From Salinimicrobium sp963709775 (GTDB taxonomy: Bacteria; Bacteroidota; Bacteroidia; Flavobacteriales; Flavobacteriaceae): DNA of 64,000 nucleotides. The first letter of the stretch is position 1, and every line of letters begins with the position of its first letter. Position numbers and translations under genes: made by a program. The notes under the pieces are model-generated. The model was not told where the DNA came from, did not search any database, and saw only the letters and a list, made by a program, of their open reading frames with translations. This document shows, piece by piece, positions 36,912 to 45,763 of this stretch. The stretch is from the NCBI GenBank assembly GCA_963709775.1, contig CAVPXS010000010.1:60587-124586 (forward strand). Direction: 5' to 3'.

Positions 36912-37676
36912 TTAGTACTTACGGGCGGTCAACCAACGAAAAAGGATCTCGTTGAAAGCCTCGGGATGTTCCATCATGGCTGCATGACCACATTTTTCTA
37001 TCCAGTAAAGGTTAGAGTCGGGCAACAGGCGGTGGAAATCTTCGGCTACTTCGGGAGGAGTTACATTGTCATTGCGTCCCCAAATAATACAGGTGGGAGT
37101 TTGCATCTTTGGAAGATCTTTAGACATGTTATGACGAATTGCACTTTTTGCAATAGCCAGGGTCTTGATCAATTTATTGCGATCATTCACCGTTTCGTAA
37201 ACGTCATCCACAATTTCTTTGGTCGCTACTTTTGGATCATAGAAAACATTTTCGGCTTTTTTCCGAATGTATTCATAGTCCCCTCTTTTAGGGTAACTTT
37301 CTCCCATGGCACTTTCGTAAAGACCCGAGCTACCTGTGATAACCAGGGCTTTTATAGAATTTGGATAAAGTTTTGTGCAAAGAAGTGCTATATGTCCACC
37401 AAGAGAATTTCCAAGTAGGATCACCTGCTCGAACTGTTTGTGAACAATAAATTCCTGAAGGTATTTTGCAAAGGTGGCAACACTGGTTTTTAAAAGGGAA
37501 AGCTCATACAGGGGCAATTTAAGCAACACTACTTTGTAACCTTGTTTCGGGAAGAAATCAAGAACCCCTTCAAAATTACTTAATCCTCCCATTAACCCGT
37601 GCAGGATTATAATTGGTGTTCCTTCACCTTCCTCCACATAACTAAATTTTCCTTCTTCCCTTAGATTATTTTCCAT
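36912..37676 (-). CDS. Alpha/beta-fold hydrolase
   Basis: A 254-residue cytoplasmic protein without signal peptide. PIIILHGLMGG is the oxyanion region, LGNSLGGHIA the nucleophile elbow, WGRNDNVTPP the acid and CGHAAMMEHP the histidine, so the triad is complete. It is close to the general esterase/epoxide-hydrolase-like group; no substrate can be named. It is divergent from the dcw cluster and lies upstream of engB in the same transcript. In related genomes it occupies the same place, which suggests conserved linkage rather than shared function. Confidence 0.8.
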   Translation of the reverse strand: MENNLREEGKFSYVEEGEGTPIIILHGLMGGLSNFEGVLDFFPKQGYKVVLLKLPLYELSLLKTSVATFAKYLQEFIVHKQFEQVILLGNSLGGHIALLCTKLYPNSIKALVITGSSGLYESAMGESYPKRGDYEYIRKKAENVFYDPKVATKEIVDDVYETVNDRNKLIKTLAIAKSAIRHNMSKDLPKMQTPTCIIWGRNDNVTPPEVAEDFHRLLPDSNLYWIEKCGHAAMMEHPEAFNEILFRWLTARKY

Positions 37677-37881
37677 TGATGCCTTTGCTGTTAGCTTCGC
37701 AAATATAATGATTTCCTTACAAGTATACCGATTTTACAGAAGCTGCCATAATTTTCTGCCGCCCAAATTTCACATTTTTTCCCGGACGGGGTTTATTAAC
37801 ATCAAAATTTTTTTAACATATGATTGACACAACTAAAACTGCTTCAAGTAGTTGCTATAACAGGTGGCAGGGGGTTAGGAA

Positions 37882-37931
37882 GTGGAAAATTTATCAACAA
37901 TGTGGTAAAAAGTGGTAAAATGTGGTTTAAA
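37882..37931 (+). promoter_or_regulatory. MraZ-box operator array
   Basis: GTGG(T/A) repeats begin at 37882, 37902, 37912 and 37922, exactly 20, 10 and 10 bp apart. MraZ is known to bind TGG-containing direct repeats with 10-bp periodicity upstream of its own gene. The array ends just before the -7 element at 37938, so binding would block the -33 region and repress the dcw operon. Confidence 0.75.
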
Positions 37932-37937
37932 TTTCAA

Positions 37938-37945
37938 TATATTTG
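37938..37945 (+). promoter_or_regulatory. -7 element of the dcw operon
   Basis: TATATTTG fits TAnnTTTG perfectly and lies 18 bp before the mraZ GTG start. It is directly downstream of the MraZ-box array. Confidence 0.6.
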
Positions 37946-37963
37946 AAGTTGTAAACTATAAGG

Positions 37964-38437
37964 GTGGTAAATCTCATTGGTACATATGAATGCAAGGTAG
38001 ACGCTAAGGGCCGGTTGATGGTTCCTGCGCCTATGAAGAAGCAGTTGGTGCCAATTATGCAAGAAGGATTTGTGCTCAAACGTTCAGTTTTTAATCCCTG
38101 TCTTGAATTATATCCGTTGGAGCAATGGAACAAGGAGATGGAGAAGATTGGAGAACTTAACCAGTACGTGAAGGAGAATGTGGATTTTATAAGAATGTTT
38201 ACAGCTGGTGTTAAATTAGTGGACGTTGATACTAATGGAAGATTATTGATCCCTAAGGACCTTGTAAGGGTTGCAAAGATAAATAAAGAAGTGGTCCTTA
38301 ATTCCTCTATTGGTAAAGTAGAGATCTGGGATAAGGATCTATATGAAAAATCCATAGATACTCCTGCTGAAGAATTTGCGGCATTAGCCGAACGAGTAAT
38401 GGGAAACAAAAACCGAAATGCAAATGAGTTACCATAA
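37964..38437 (+). CDS. mraZ: Transcriptional regulator MraZ
   Basis: It has two SpoVT-AbrB-like domains: GTYECKVDAKGRLMVPAPMK at residues 5-24 and VDVDTNGRLLIPKDL at about 86-100. Both carry the conserved D-x-(K/N)-GR DNA-contact loop. It forms rings that bind repeated TGG boxes and repress the dcw operon. The start is GTG, 18 bp after the -7 element and 32 bp after the operator array. At 157 residues it is normal length. It overlaps rsmH by 20 bp. Confidence 0.93.
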   Translation: MVNLIGTYECKVDAKGRLMVPAPMKKQLVPIMQEGFVLKRSVFNPCLELYPLEQWNKEMEKIGELNQYVKENVDFIRMFTAGVKLVDVDTNGRLLIPKDLVRVAKINKEVVLNSSIGKVEIWDKDLYEKSIDTPAEEFAALAERVMGNKNRNANELP

Positions 38438-39323
38438 TCCTGTATTGCTGAAGGAAAGTGTTGACGGGCTGAATATTCAGCCTTCGGGCGTTTATGTGGA
38501 CGTGACTTTTGGCGGCGGCGGGCATTCCCGGGAGATCCTTAGTCGGCTGGGGCCACAGGGAAAGCTTTACGCTTTTGATCAGGATAAAGATGCGCTGGAA
38601 AATAAGATCGACGATGAGCGGTTTACGCTGATCAATGAAAACTTCAGGTTTATCAAGCGTTTTCTAAGGTTCTACGGTGTGAAAAAAGTAGATGGAATCC
38701 TTGGAGATTTTGGAGTTTCCTCTCACCAGTTCGATGTGGCCGAAAGAGGTTTTTCTACCCGTTTCGAATCCAAGCTTGATATGAGAATGGATCAGGGTAG
38801 TAGTCTTAGTGCATTTGAAGTAGTGAACAATTACGAAGAAAGGCAGCTTAAGGCAGTGCTTTTTAATTATGGAGAATTAAGAAGTGCGCCAAAAATTGCC
38901 CGTACGATAATCTCTGCCCGTAAGGAGGAGGAGATCTCAACAAGTGAAAGATTAAAAGAAGTTTTAAAACCTTTTTTGCCGGTAGGGCGGGAGCACAAGG
39001 TGCTTGCCCAGGTGTACCAGGCGATTAGAATTGAGGTGAATCAGGAGATCGAAGTGCTGAAGGAATTTTTATTGCAAACCGAAAATTTGTTGAAGCCGGG
39101 AGGCAGGCTGAGTCTTATTTCCTATCACTCGCTCGAAGACAGGTTAGTGAAGAGATATATAAGGAGTGGCATGTTTGAGGGCGAGCCTGAAAAAGATTTC
39201 TACGGAAACATTTCGGTTCCCTTTCAAAAAGTGGGAAAAATGATCGTGCCTTCTTCCGAAGAAATTAAGAAGAACAATCGTGCCCGTAGTGCAAGATTAA
39301 GAATAGCTGAAAGAAATGAATAA
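38418..39323 (+). CDS. rsmH: 16S rRNA (cytosine1402-N4)-methyltransferase
   Basis: A SAM-dependent methyltransferase of 301 residues. YHNPVLLKESVDGL starts the protein, and VDVTFGGGGHSREIL is SAM motif I. Further blocks are DGILGDFGVSSHQ, FSTRFESKLDMRMD and ISYHSLEDRLVKR near the C-terminus. Start ATG 38418 overlaps mraZ; ATG 38424 is an equal alternative. Standard second gene of the dcw cluster. Confidence 0.95.
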   Translation: MQMSYHNPVLLKESVDGLNIQPSGVYVDVTFGGGGHSREILSRLGPQGKLYAFDQDKDALENKIDDERFTLINENFRFIKRFLRFYGVKKVDGILGDFGVSSHQFDVAERGFSTRFESKLDMRMDQGSSLSAFEVVNNYEERQLKAVLFNYGELRSAPKIARTIISARKEEEISTSERLKEVLKPFLPVGREHKVLAQVYQAIRIEVNQEIEVLKEFLLQTENLLKPGGRLSLISYHSLEDRLVKRYIRSGMFEGEPEKDFYGNISVPFQKVGKMIVPSSEEIKKNNRARSARLRIAERNE

Positions 39324-39642
39324 CATGAAAGAGAGCTTATATAACATCCTGAAAGGGAAATTTCTTATAAGTAACGACGCCTTTAACAACTGGCGTTTTA
39401 TTCTTTTTTGTACGGTGCTGGCAATTTTTATGATTGGCAGCTCTCATAGTGCAGAGCAAAAGGTACATGAGATAGCGAGGCTTAACGATGAGGTGCTGGA
39501 GTTGAGGACAGAGTTCCTTGATGGCAGGTCAAACCTTATGAAGTTAAAGATGGAATCTACAATAACAGGTAGAATGGCGCCAAAAGGTATTAAACCTTCA
39601 GATGTGCCTCCAACAAAGATCATAGTTAAAGAAAAAGAGTAA
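39316..39642 (+). CDS. ftsL: FtsL-like divisome protein
   Basis: A 108-residue bitopic membrane protein: a cytoplasmic N-terminus, one membrane helix (FILFCTVLAIFMIGSS, about residues 28-45) and a periplasmic coiled coil (IARLNDEVLELRTEFLDGRS). Position between rsmH and ftsI, overlapping rsmH by 8 bp and meeting the next start (TAATGG), is that of ftsL. Sequence similarity among FtsL proteins is low, so the assignment is by topology and synteny. Confidence 0.85.
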   Translation: MNNMKESLYNILKGKFLISNDAFNNWRFILFCTVLAIFMIGSSHSAEQKVHEIARLNDEVLELRTEFLDGRSNLMKLKMESTITGRMAPKGIKPSDVPPTKIIVKEKE

Positions 39643-41649
39643 TGGCAACTACCGAGAAGCACATACTTTACCGCATATATGTTGTGGCAGGTCTTATGTT
39701 CTTGCTGGCTGTTGCTGTGGGCTTTAAGCTTCTCAATATTCAGATAGTTGAGGGGGAGAATTACCGGGAGATGGCCGAGCAGCGTACCTACCGGAATTTT
39801 GTTATTCCGGCGAACCGTGGGAATCTCTATGATACCAATGGAAATTTGCTGGCGACTTCCATTCCTAAGTATGACATCAGGTTTGATGCGGTTACAGTTT
39901 CAGATAAAAATTTCCAGGAAAATGTTGGGCCGCTTTCAGAAAAACTGGCAAAAATGTTTGGGGAATCTTCCTCAAGATGGGCACAGAAACTGCGATCTGC
40001 CAGGGCCAATAAGCACCGCTACCTGCTCATCGCCCGCAATCTTGGATATTCGGAATATATCAAAATAAAAAACTTTCCAATGTTCAACCTTGGCTCGAAT
40101 CGGGGAGGAATCATTGTGGAGCAAAGAACGGTGCGGGAGCATCCTCTTGGTAAAATGGCTGAACGCACTGTAGGTTATGAGCGGCAGGACGACAGCGGTT
40201 ACTATACCCGGGTTGGCCTTGAAGGAGCCTTTGGCCCATATCTTAGGGGTAAAGAAGGAAAACGACTTAAGCAGCGTATTTCCAAAGGGCAATGGAAGCC
40301 AATTAGCGACAATAACGAGGTGGAGCCAAAAGATGGTTATGACCTTATTTCTACCATTGACGTTAAGATCCAGGATATTGCTCACCACGCTTTGCTGAAG
40401 CAGCTTGAAAAATATGAGGCCGATCACGGTTCTGTAGTAGTGATGGAAACTGAAACAGGGGAGATCAAAGCGATATCAAACCTTGGCCGCACCTCACAGG
40501 GAACTTACTTTGAAAAGCTGAACTACGCAGTGGGAGAAGCCCACGAGCCGGGTTCAACCTTCAAATTGATGTCTATGATCGTAGCCCTGGAAGACAAGGT
40601 GATCGATACCAGTACTGTAGTAGACACAGAGAAAGGCCAGATGGTTATTTACCGCAGAAGAGTTCGCGATTCCAAACACGGCGGCTACGGTAAGATCTCT
40701 GCAGGAAAAGCTTTTGAAGTTTCTTCCAACGTAGGGATCGTAAAACTCATTTATGAAAACTATAAGGACCAGCCTCAAAAATTTGTGGATCGGTTGAAAG
40801 CAATGCATCTTGATGAAAACCTGGGCCTTGCAATTAAGGGAGAGGGAACGCCTTATATCCCAACGCCGGGAGATAAGACCTGGAGCGGGTTGTCCCTGCC
40901 GTGGATGGCTTATGGCTACGGAAGTATCCAGATCACTCCGCTGCAAACACTCACATTTTACAATGCCATTGCTAATGGAGGTGAAATGGTGAAGCCACGC
41001 TTTATTAAAGAAGTAAAGGAGTGGGACAAAACCATTGAAAAGTTTGACAAGAAAGTTATCGATCCCCAGATATGCAGCCCCGAGACAGTTGCAAAAGTTA
41101 CCGATTTGCTGAAGAATGTTGTAGAAAGGGGAACCGGGAAAAAGTCTTTATGATCCTAATTTTTCCATGGCCGGAAAGACAGGAACTGCCCAAACAGAAT
41201 ACTGGAAAGAAGGCTGGGCGCAAAATCCCCAGTACATTTCTTCTTTTGTGGGATTCTTTCCTGTAGAAGATCCAAAATATTCCTGCATTGTTGTGATTCA
41301 TAAACCCGATAATAAAGTAGGGTATTACGGGGCAGACGTTAGTGGGCCGGTATTTAAAAGAATTGCGCAAAAGATATTTACAGATACCCCGGTGCTTGAT
41401 GAATTTGAAACTCTGGAAACTGTAAATCCTGCTATTGAAAAGAATTACGAAAAATATTTTGCCACAGCCAGGAATCTTGGAAAGGTAATACCAGATTTTA
41501 AGGGAATGCCTGCTATGGATGCAGTTTCGCTTCTGGAGAACCTCGGAGTGAAATATGAAATTTCCGGAAACGGGGAAGTGAGCCAGCAGTCGGTTAAACC
41601 CGGAACTAAGATCGCTGAAAACCTGGTGATAAAATTGAAATTGAGTTGA
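39642..41649 (+). CDS. ftsI: Peptidoglycan transpeptidase FtsI/PBP3-type with C-terminal PASTA domain, one frameshift
   Basis: The septal D,D-transpeptidase: a membrane anchor (residues about 12-30), a PBP dimerisation domain and a transpeptidase domain. The latter has active Ser305 in EPGSTFKLM, SSN in FEVSSNVG and KTG in MAGKTGTAQ. A PASTA domain ends the protein (VIPDFKGMPAMDAVSLLENLG). The frame breaks at the A5 run 41139-41143. With four A the sequence reads GTGKSLYDPNFSMAGKTG and the protein is about 668 residues. Without the second part the enzyme would lack KTG and be inactive. Because the gene is essential, this is almost certainly a sequence error. The stop overlaps murE. Confidence 0.93.
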
Positions 41650-43109
41650 TTTATTTAAAAGACATATTATACAGGGTTTCCCTGGAGGCAGTAGTTGGAA
41701 ACACCAACATCCAGGTCAATGATATTCACTTTGATTCCCGAAAAGTGAGTTTCAACGATATATTTGTGGCCATACGCGGTACACAGACCGATGGTCATGG
41801 TTATATAGACAAAGCTTTAGAGCAGGGCGCACTTGCAATTGTTTGTGAGGAAATGCCTAAGACCATCGTGAATGGGATCACTTATGTGAAAGTGAAGGAC
41901 TCACAGCAGGCTTTAGCTTACATGGCCGATAATTTTTATGAAAATCCTTCAGAAAACCTGAAACTTGTCGGCGTTACAGGAACTAATGGTAAAACTACCG
42001 TTGCATCTCTCCTGTACCAGCTGTTCACAAAAGCAGGGTTCAAAGTTGGATTGCTTTCTACAGTAAATGTGATGGTGGGAGAGGAAAAATTTCCTGCTAC
42101 TCACACCACTCCAGATTCTCTTACCATCAATTCTTATCTAAGGAAAATGAATGAGGCCGGTGTGGAGTTCTGTTTTATGGAAGTAAGCTCCCATGGGATC
42201 GCCCAGCACCGTACTACCGGATTAAAATTTGCCGGCGGAATTTTCACCAACCTTACCCACGAGCATCTCGATTACCATAAGTCTTTTGCCGAATACAGGG
42301 ATGTCAAAAAAGCCTTTTTTGACCAGCTTCCGGCTTCAGCTTTTGCTTTAACCAATGGCGATGACAAAAATGGAAGGGTGATGCTTCAGAATACAAAAGC
42401 TAAGAAATATACTTATGCTTTAAAATCTGTAGCCGATTATAAGGCGCAGATCCTTGAAAATGGTTTTGGCGGCATGCTGCTGAAGATCAACGAGCAGGAG
42501 GTTTGGACTAAATTAATAGGAAACTTTAATGCCTATAATGTCCTGGCGATCTATGCTGCTTCAGAATTACTTGGATTGACAACTTTGGAAAGTCTAAAGT
42601 ACATCAGTGAGCTCAACGCCGTTAGCGGAAGGTTTCAGTACCACATTTCCGAAGGAAAGATCACTGCAATTGTGGATTATGCACATACGCCCGATGCTTT
42701 GCAGAACGTGCTGGAAACTATCAACAGCATTAGGACCAAGAATGAAGAATTGATCACTGTGGTTGGTTGCGGTGGAGATCGTGACCGTTCAAAAAGGCCA
42801 AAAATGGGGCACATTGCTTCGGCATTGAGCACTAAAGTGGTTTTTACAAGTGATAATCCCCGTACCGAAGATCCAGATAAGATCATTGAAGAGGTGGAAG
42901 CAGGGGTGGAGCCGCAGAATTTTAAGAAAGTAATGTCGGTCACCAGCAGGCTACAGGCTATAAAAACTGCCTGCCAGCTGGCCAATAAGAATGATATCAT
43001 CCTAATCGCCGGGAAAGGTCATGAGACTTACCAGGAGATCAATGGGGTGAGAAAGGATTTTGACGATTTCAAGATCGTAAGTGAATATTTAAAGGAGCTA
43101 AAAAAATAA
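41646..43109 (+). CDS. murE: UDP-MurNAc-L-Ala-D-Glu:meso-diaminopimelate ligase
   Basis: It adds meso-diaminopimelate to the peptidoglycan precursor in the cytoplasm. The ATP loop is GVTGTNGKTTVASLL (about residue 109), then HTTPDSLTIN and EVSSHGIAQHR. The DNPR motif (FTSDNPRTEDP), which selects meso-diaminopimelate over lysine, is present. It is 487 residues long. The TTG start at 41646 overlaps the ftsI stop by 4 bp; no ATG lies close to the family N-terminus, so TTG is accepted. Confidence 0.95.
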   Translation: MIYLKDILYRVSLEAVVGNTNIQVNDIHFDSRKVSFNDIFVAIRGTQTDGHGYIDKALEQGALAIVCEEMPKTIVNGITYVKVKDSQQALAYMADNFYENPSENLKLVGVTGTNGKTTVASLLYQLFTKAGFKVGLLSTVNVMVGEEKFPATHTTPDSLTINSYLRKMNEAGVEFCFMEVSSHGIAQHRTTGLKFAGGIFTNLTHEHLDYHKSFAEYRDVKKAFFDQLPASAFALTNGDDKNGRVMLQNTKAKKYTYALKSVADYKAQILENGFGGMLLKINEQEVWTKLIGNFNAYNVLAIYAASELLGLTTLESLKYISELNAVSGRFQYHISEGKITAIVDYAHTPDALQNVLETINSIRTKNEELITVVGCGGDRDRSKRPKMGHIASALSTKVVFTSDNPRTEDPDKIIEEVEAGVEPQNFKKVMSVTSRLQAIKTACQLANKNDIILIAGKGHETYQEINGVRKDFDDFKIVSEYLKELKK

Positions 43110-43132
43110 TTCTCCCGGAGAAGACAAAACGT

Positions 43133-44374
43133 ATGTTATACCATCTGTTCGAATATCTTGAAGAAGCCTATACCTTTCCCGGGGAGAGACTGTATCAATA
43201 CATCTCCTTTAGATCGGCTGTGGCTATTATCCTGTCTTTAGGTATTTCAACAATTTATGGAAAAAGGATAATCAATTTCCTTCGGAAGAAGCAGATTGGG
43301 GAAAGCGTTCGGGACCTTGGGCTTGAAGGGCAAACCCAAAAGGCCGGTACGCCAACAATGGGAGGGATAATTATCATTATTGCCACGCTTATTCCGGTAT
43401 TGCTGGTAGCGAAACTGGATAATATTTATGTGATCCTGTTGATCGTGACCACATTATGGATGGGAGCAATAGGATTTCTGGATGATTATATCAAAACCTT
43501 CCGGAAGGATAAAGAAGGTCTAAAAGGCATTTTTAAGGTGGTAGGTCAGGTTGGGCTTGGGCTTATAGTAGGAGCTACAATTTATTTTCATCCCGATATT
43601 ACCATTAATGAAAATCCGCAGTTGCCGGGAAGTACCAATGCGGTAGAGCTTATCTCTTCTGCCGAAAATCCGGTGACAACATCTGTGGAAGAGAAATCGA
43701 CCAAAACCACTATTCCTTTTGTAAAGAACAACGAATTCGACTACGCCAGTCTTATCTCCTGGATCAATCCAGGTTATGCACAATATGCGTGGTTAATATT
43801 CATTCCTATTGTGATCTTCATAGTAACGGCAGTTTCAAACGGAGCTAATCTTACCGATGGAATCGACGGACTCGCAGCCGGAACTTCAACAATTATTGTT
43901 CTCACGCTGGGGATCTTTGCGTGGGTTTCGGGTAACATCATTTTTTCAGATTATCTCAATGTGATGTACATCCCAAGGACAGGGGAGATGACAATATTTA
44001 TTTCGGCTTTTGCGGGAGCATTGGTAGGATTTCTATGGTACAATACTTTCCCTGCACAGGTTTTTATGGGAGATACCGGAAGTCTCACCATCGGCGGAAT
44101 TATAGCCGTAATCGCACTGGCTACCCGAAAAGAATTATTGATCCCTATCCTTTGCGGAGTATTCCTTATTGAAAATCTCTCTGTAGTAATGCAGGTGGGT
44201 TGGTTTAAATACACCCGAAGAAAATATGGAGAAGGCAGAAGGATCTTCCTTATGTCGCCTTTACATCATCATTTTCAAAAGGCCGGTTTTCATGAAAGCA
44301 AGATCGTAGTAAGGTTCTGGATCATTGGGATCTTCCTCGCGATCGTAACTATTGTAACCCTTAAGATTCGCTAA
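43133..44374 (+). CDS. mraY: Phospho-N-acetylmuramoyl-pentapeptide transferase
   Basis: It makes lipid I from UDP-MurNAc-pentapeptide and undecaprenyl phosphate. About ten membrane helices are seen. Motifs are GTPTMGGI (about residue 72), the metal-binding LDDYIKTFRKD, NGANLTDGIDGLAAG, MGDTGSLTIGG and the HHHFQKAGFHE loop. It is 413 residues, longer than the roughly 360 of E. coli, because of a low-complexity insert of 45-50 residues (about 165-215, with TSVEEKSTKTT) before NPGYAQYAW. I believe this is usual in Bacteroidota. It overlaps murD (TAATGG). Confidence 0.95.
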   Translation: MLYHLFEYLEEAYTFPGERLYQYISFRSAVAIILSLGISTIYGKRIINFLRKKQIGESVRDLGLEGQTQKAGTPTMGGIIIIIATLIPVLLVAKLDNIYVILLIVTTLWMGAIGFLDDYIKTFRKDKEGLKGIFKVVGQVGLGLIVGATIYFHPDITINENPQLPGSTNAVELISSAENPVTTSVEEKSTKTTIPFVKNNEFDYASLISWINPGYAQYAWLIFIPIVIFIVTAVSNGANLTDGIDGLAAGTSTIIVLTLGIFAWVSGNIIFSDYLNVMYIPRTGEMTIFISAFAGALVGFLWYNTFPAQVFMGDTGSLTIGGIIAVIALATRKELLIPILCGVFLIENLSVVMQVGWFKYTRRKYGEGRRIFLMSPLHHHFQKAGFHESKIVVRFWIIGIFLAIVTIVTLKIR

Positions 44375-45738
44375 TGGCGGCAGGAGCAAAACATATGAAG
44401 GAGAAGAATTTTCTCGTCATCCTTGGAGGAGGCGAGAGCGGTGTGGGTACTGCCATTCTTGGAAAGAAGGAAGGCTTCAGGACATTTGTTTCAGATAAGG
44501 GAAAAATAAAGGAGCATTTTAAGGCCCAGCTTGACGCTCACGAAATTGACTGGGAAGAAGAAAAACATTCCGAAGAAAAGATCTTTGAAGCCGATATGGT
44601 AATGAAAAGTCCGGGAATACCTGACGATGCCCCCCTCGTCAGCCGGCTTAGAGGAAAAGGCATTCCGGTGATTTCAGAAATTGAATTCGCCTATGCCTTT
44701 ACTAATGCGGTGTTGGTGGGAATAACAGGAAGTAATGGTAAGACCACCACTACCATGTTTGCACATCACCTGTTGAAAGAAGGCGGATTGAATGTAGGAA
44801 TGGCCGGTAACGTGGGGCAAAGCTTTGCAAAACAAGTCGCCGAAACCAATGCAGATCATTACGTGCTGGAGCTTAGCAGTTTTCAGCTTGATGGTATTGA
44901 GAAATTCAGGCCGCATATTGCAGTTTTGACCAACATAACCCCAGATCATCTGGACCGCTACAGGCATGACTTCAACCAGTACATCGCCAGTAAGTTCAGG
45001 ATCGTAATGAACCAGACAGAACAAGACTATTTTATATATGATGCCGATGATCCCGTGATCGCGAAATGGCTTAAAGAAAATCCCATACAGTCCCAAAAAT
45101 TGCCTTTTTCACTCCGGGAGGAAGTTGAAAAAGGAGCTTTTATAAAAGATAACCAACTTATTATTCGCACCGATAATTCAGAAATGACCATGCCAACATC
45201 AAACATAACCCTTGAGGGAAAACACAACGCCAAGAATGCGATGGCCGCAGCTACTGTTGCACAATTATTACGCATTAGAAAAGAGACTATTAGACAAAGC
45301 ATGGAAAGTTTTCAAGGGGTGGAACACCGGCTTGAAAAAGTGCTTAAAATAAATAACGTCCAATACATAAACGATTCCAAGGCTACCAATGTAAATGCGA
45401 CTTATTACGCGCTAGAAAGTATGGAATCTGAAACCGTCTGGATCGTTGGCGGCGTGGACAAAGGCAATGAATACGCCGAGCTATTGCCATTGGTAAATGA
45501 AAAGGTAAAGGCTATCGTTTGCCTTGGGGTAAATAACACTCCTATTCTAAATGCTTTCGGAAACTGTGTGGATCAGATTATTGAAACACGTTCCATGGAA
45601 GATGCCGTTAAGCAGGCGTACAAAATTGCAGAAAAAGGAGATACTGTTCTCCTGTCCCCGGCTTGTGCAAGTTTTGATCTTTTTCAGAACTATGAAGACA
45701 GGGGAAGACAATTTAAAGAAGCAGTAAGGAATCTCTAA
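44374..45738 (+). CDS. murD: UDP-MurNAc-L-alanine:D-glutamate ligase
   Basis: It adds D-glutamate in peptidoglycan precursor synthesis. LVILGGGESGVGTAIL is the UMP-binding N-terminus. The ATP loop is GITGSNGKTTTTMFA (about residue 117), followed by ELSSFQLDGIE, NITPDHLDRY, and VQYINDSKATN. ATG 44374 overlaps mraY; ATG 44395, seven codons later, fits the family N-terminus equally well. The length is 454 residues. Confidence 0.95.
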   Translation: MAAGAKHMKEKNFLVILGGGESGVGTAILGKKEGFRTFVSDKGKIKEHFKAQLDAHEIDWEEEKHSEEKIFEADMVMKSPGIPDDAPLVSRLRGKGIPVISEIEFAYAFTNAVLVGITGSNGKTTTTMFAHHLLKEGGLNVGMAGNVGQSFAKQVAETNADHYVLELSSFQLDGIEKFRPHIAVLTNITPDHLDRYRHDFNQYIASKFRIVMNQTEQDYFIYDADDPVIAKWLKENPIQSQKLPFSLREEVEKGAFIKDNQLIIRTDNSEMTMPTSNITLEGKHNAKNAMAAATVAQLLRIRKETIRQSMESFQGVEHRLEKVLKINNVQYINDSKATNVNATYYALESMESETVWIVGGVDKGNEYAELLPLVNEKVKAIVCLGVNNTPILNAFGNCVDQIIETRSMEDAVKQAYKIAEKGDTVLLSPACASFDLFQNYEDRGRQFKEAVRNL

Positions 45739-45763
45739 AATTAAGTTTCAAAAAGGGCATTAA

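Noticed and set aside
37800..37880. GTGG at 37864 as a fifth MraZ box
   Set aside because: It is 18 bp from the next box, out of the 10-bp phase, so not counted.
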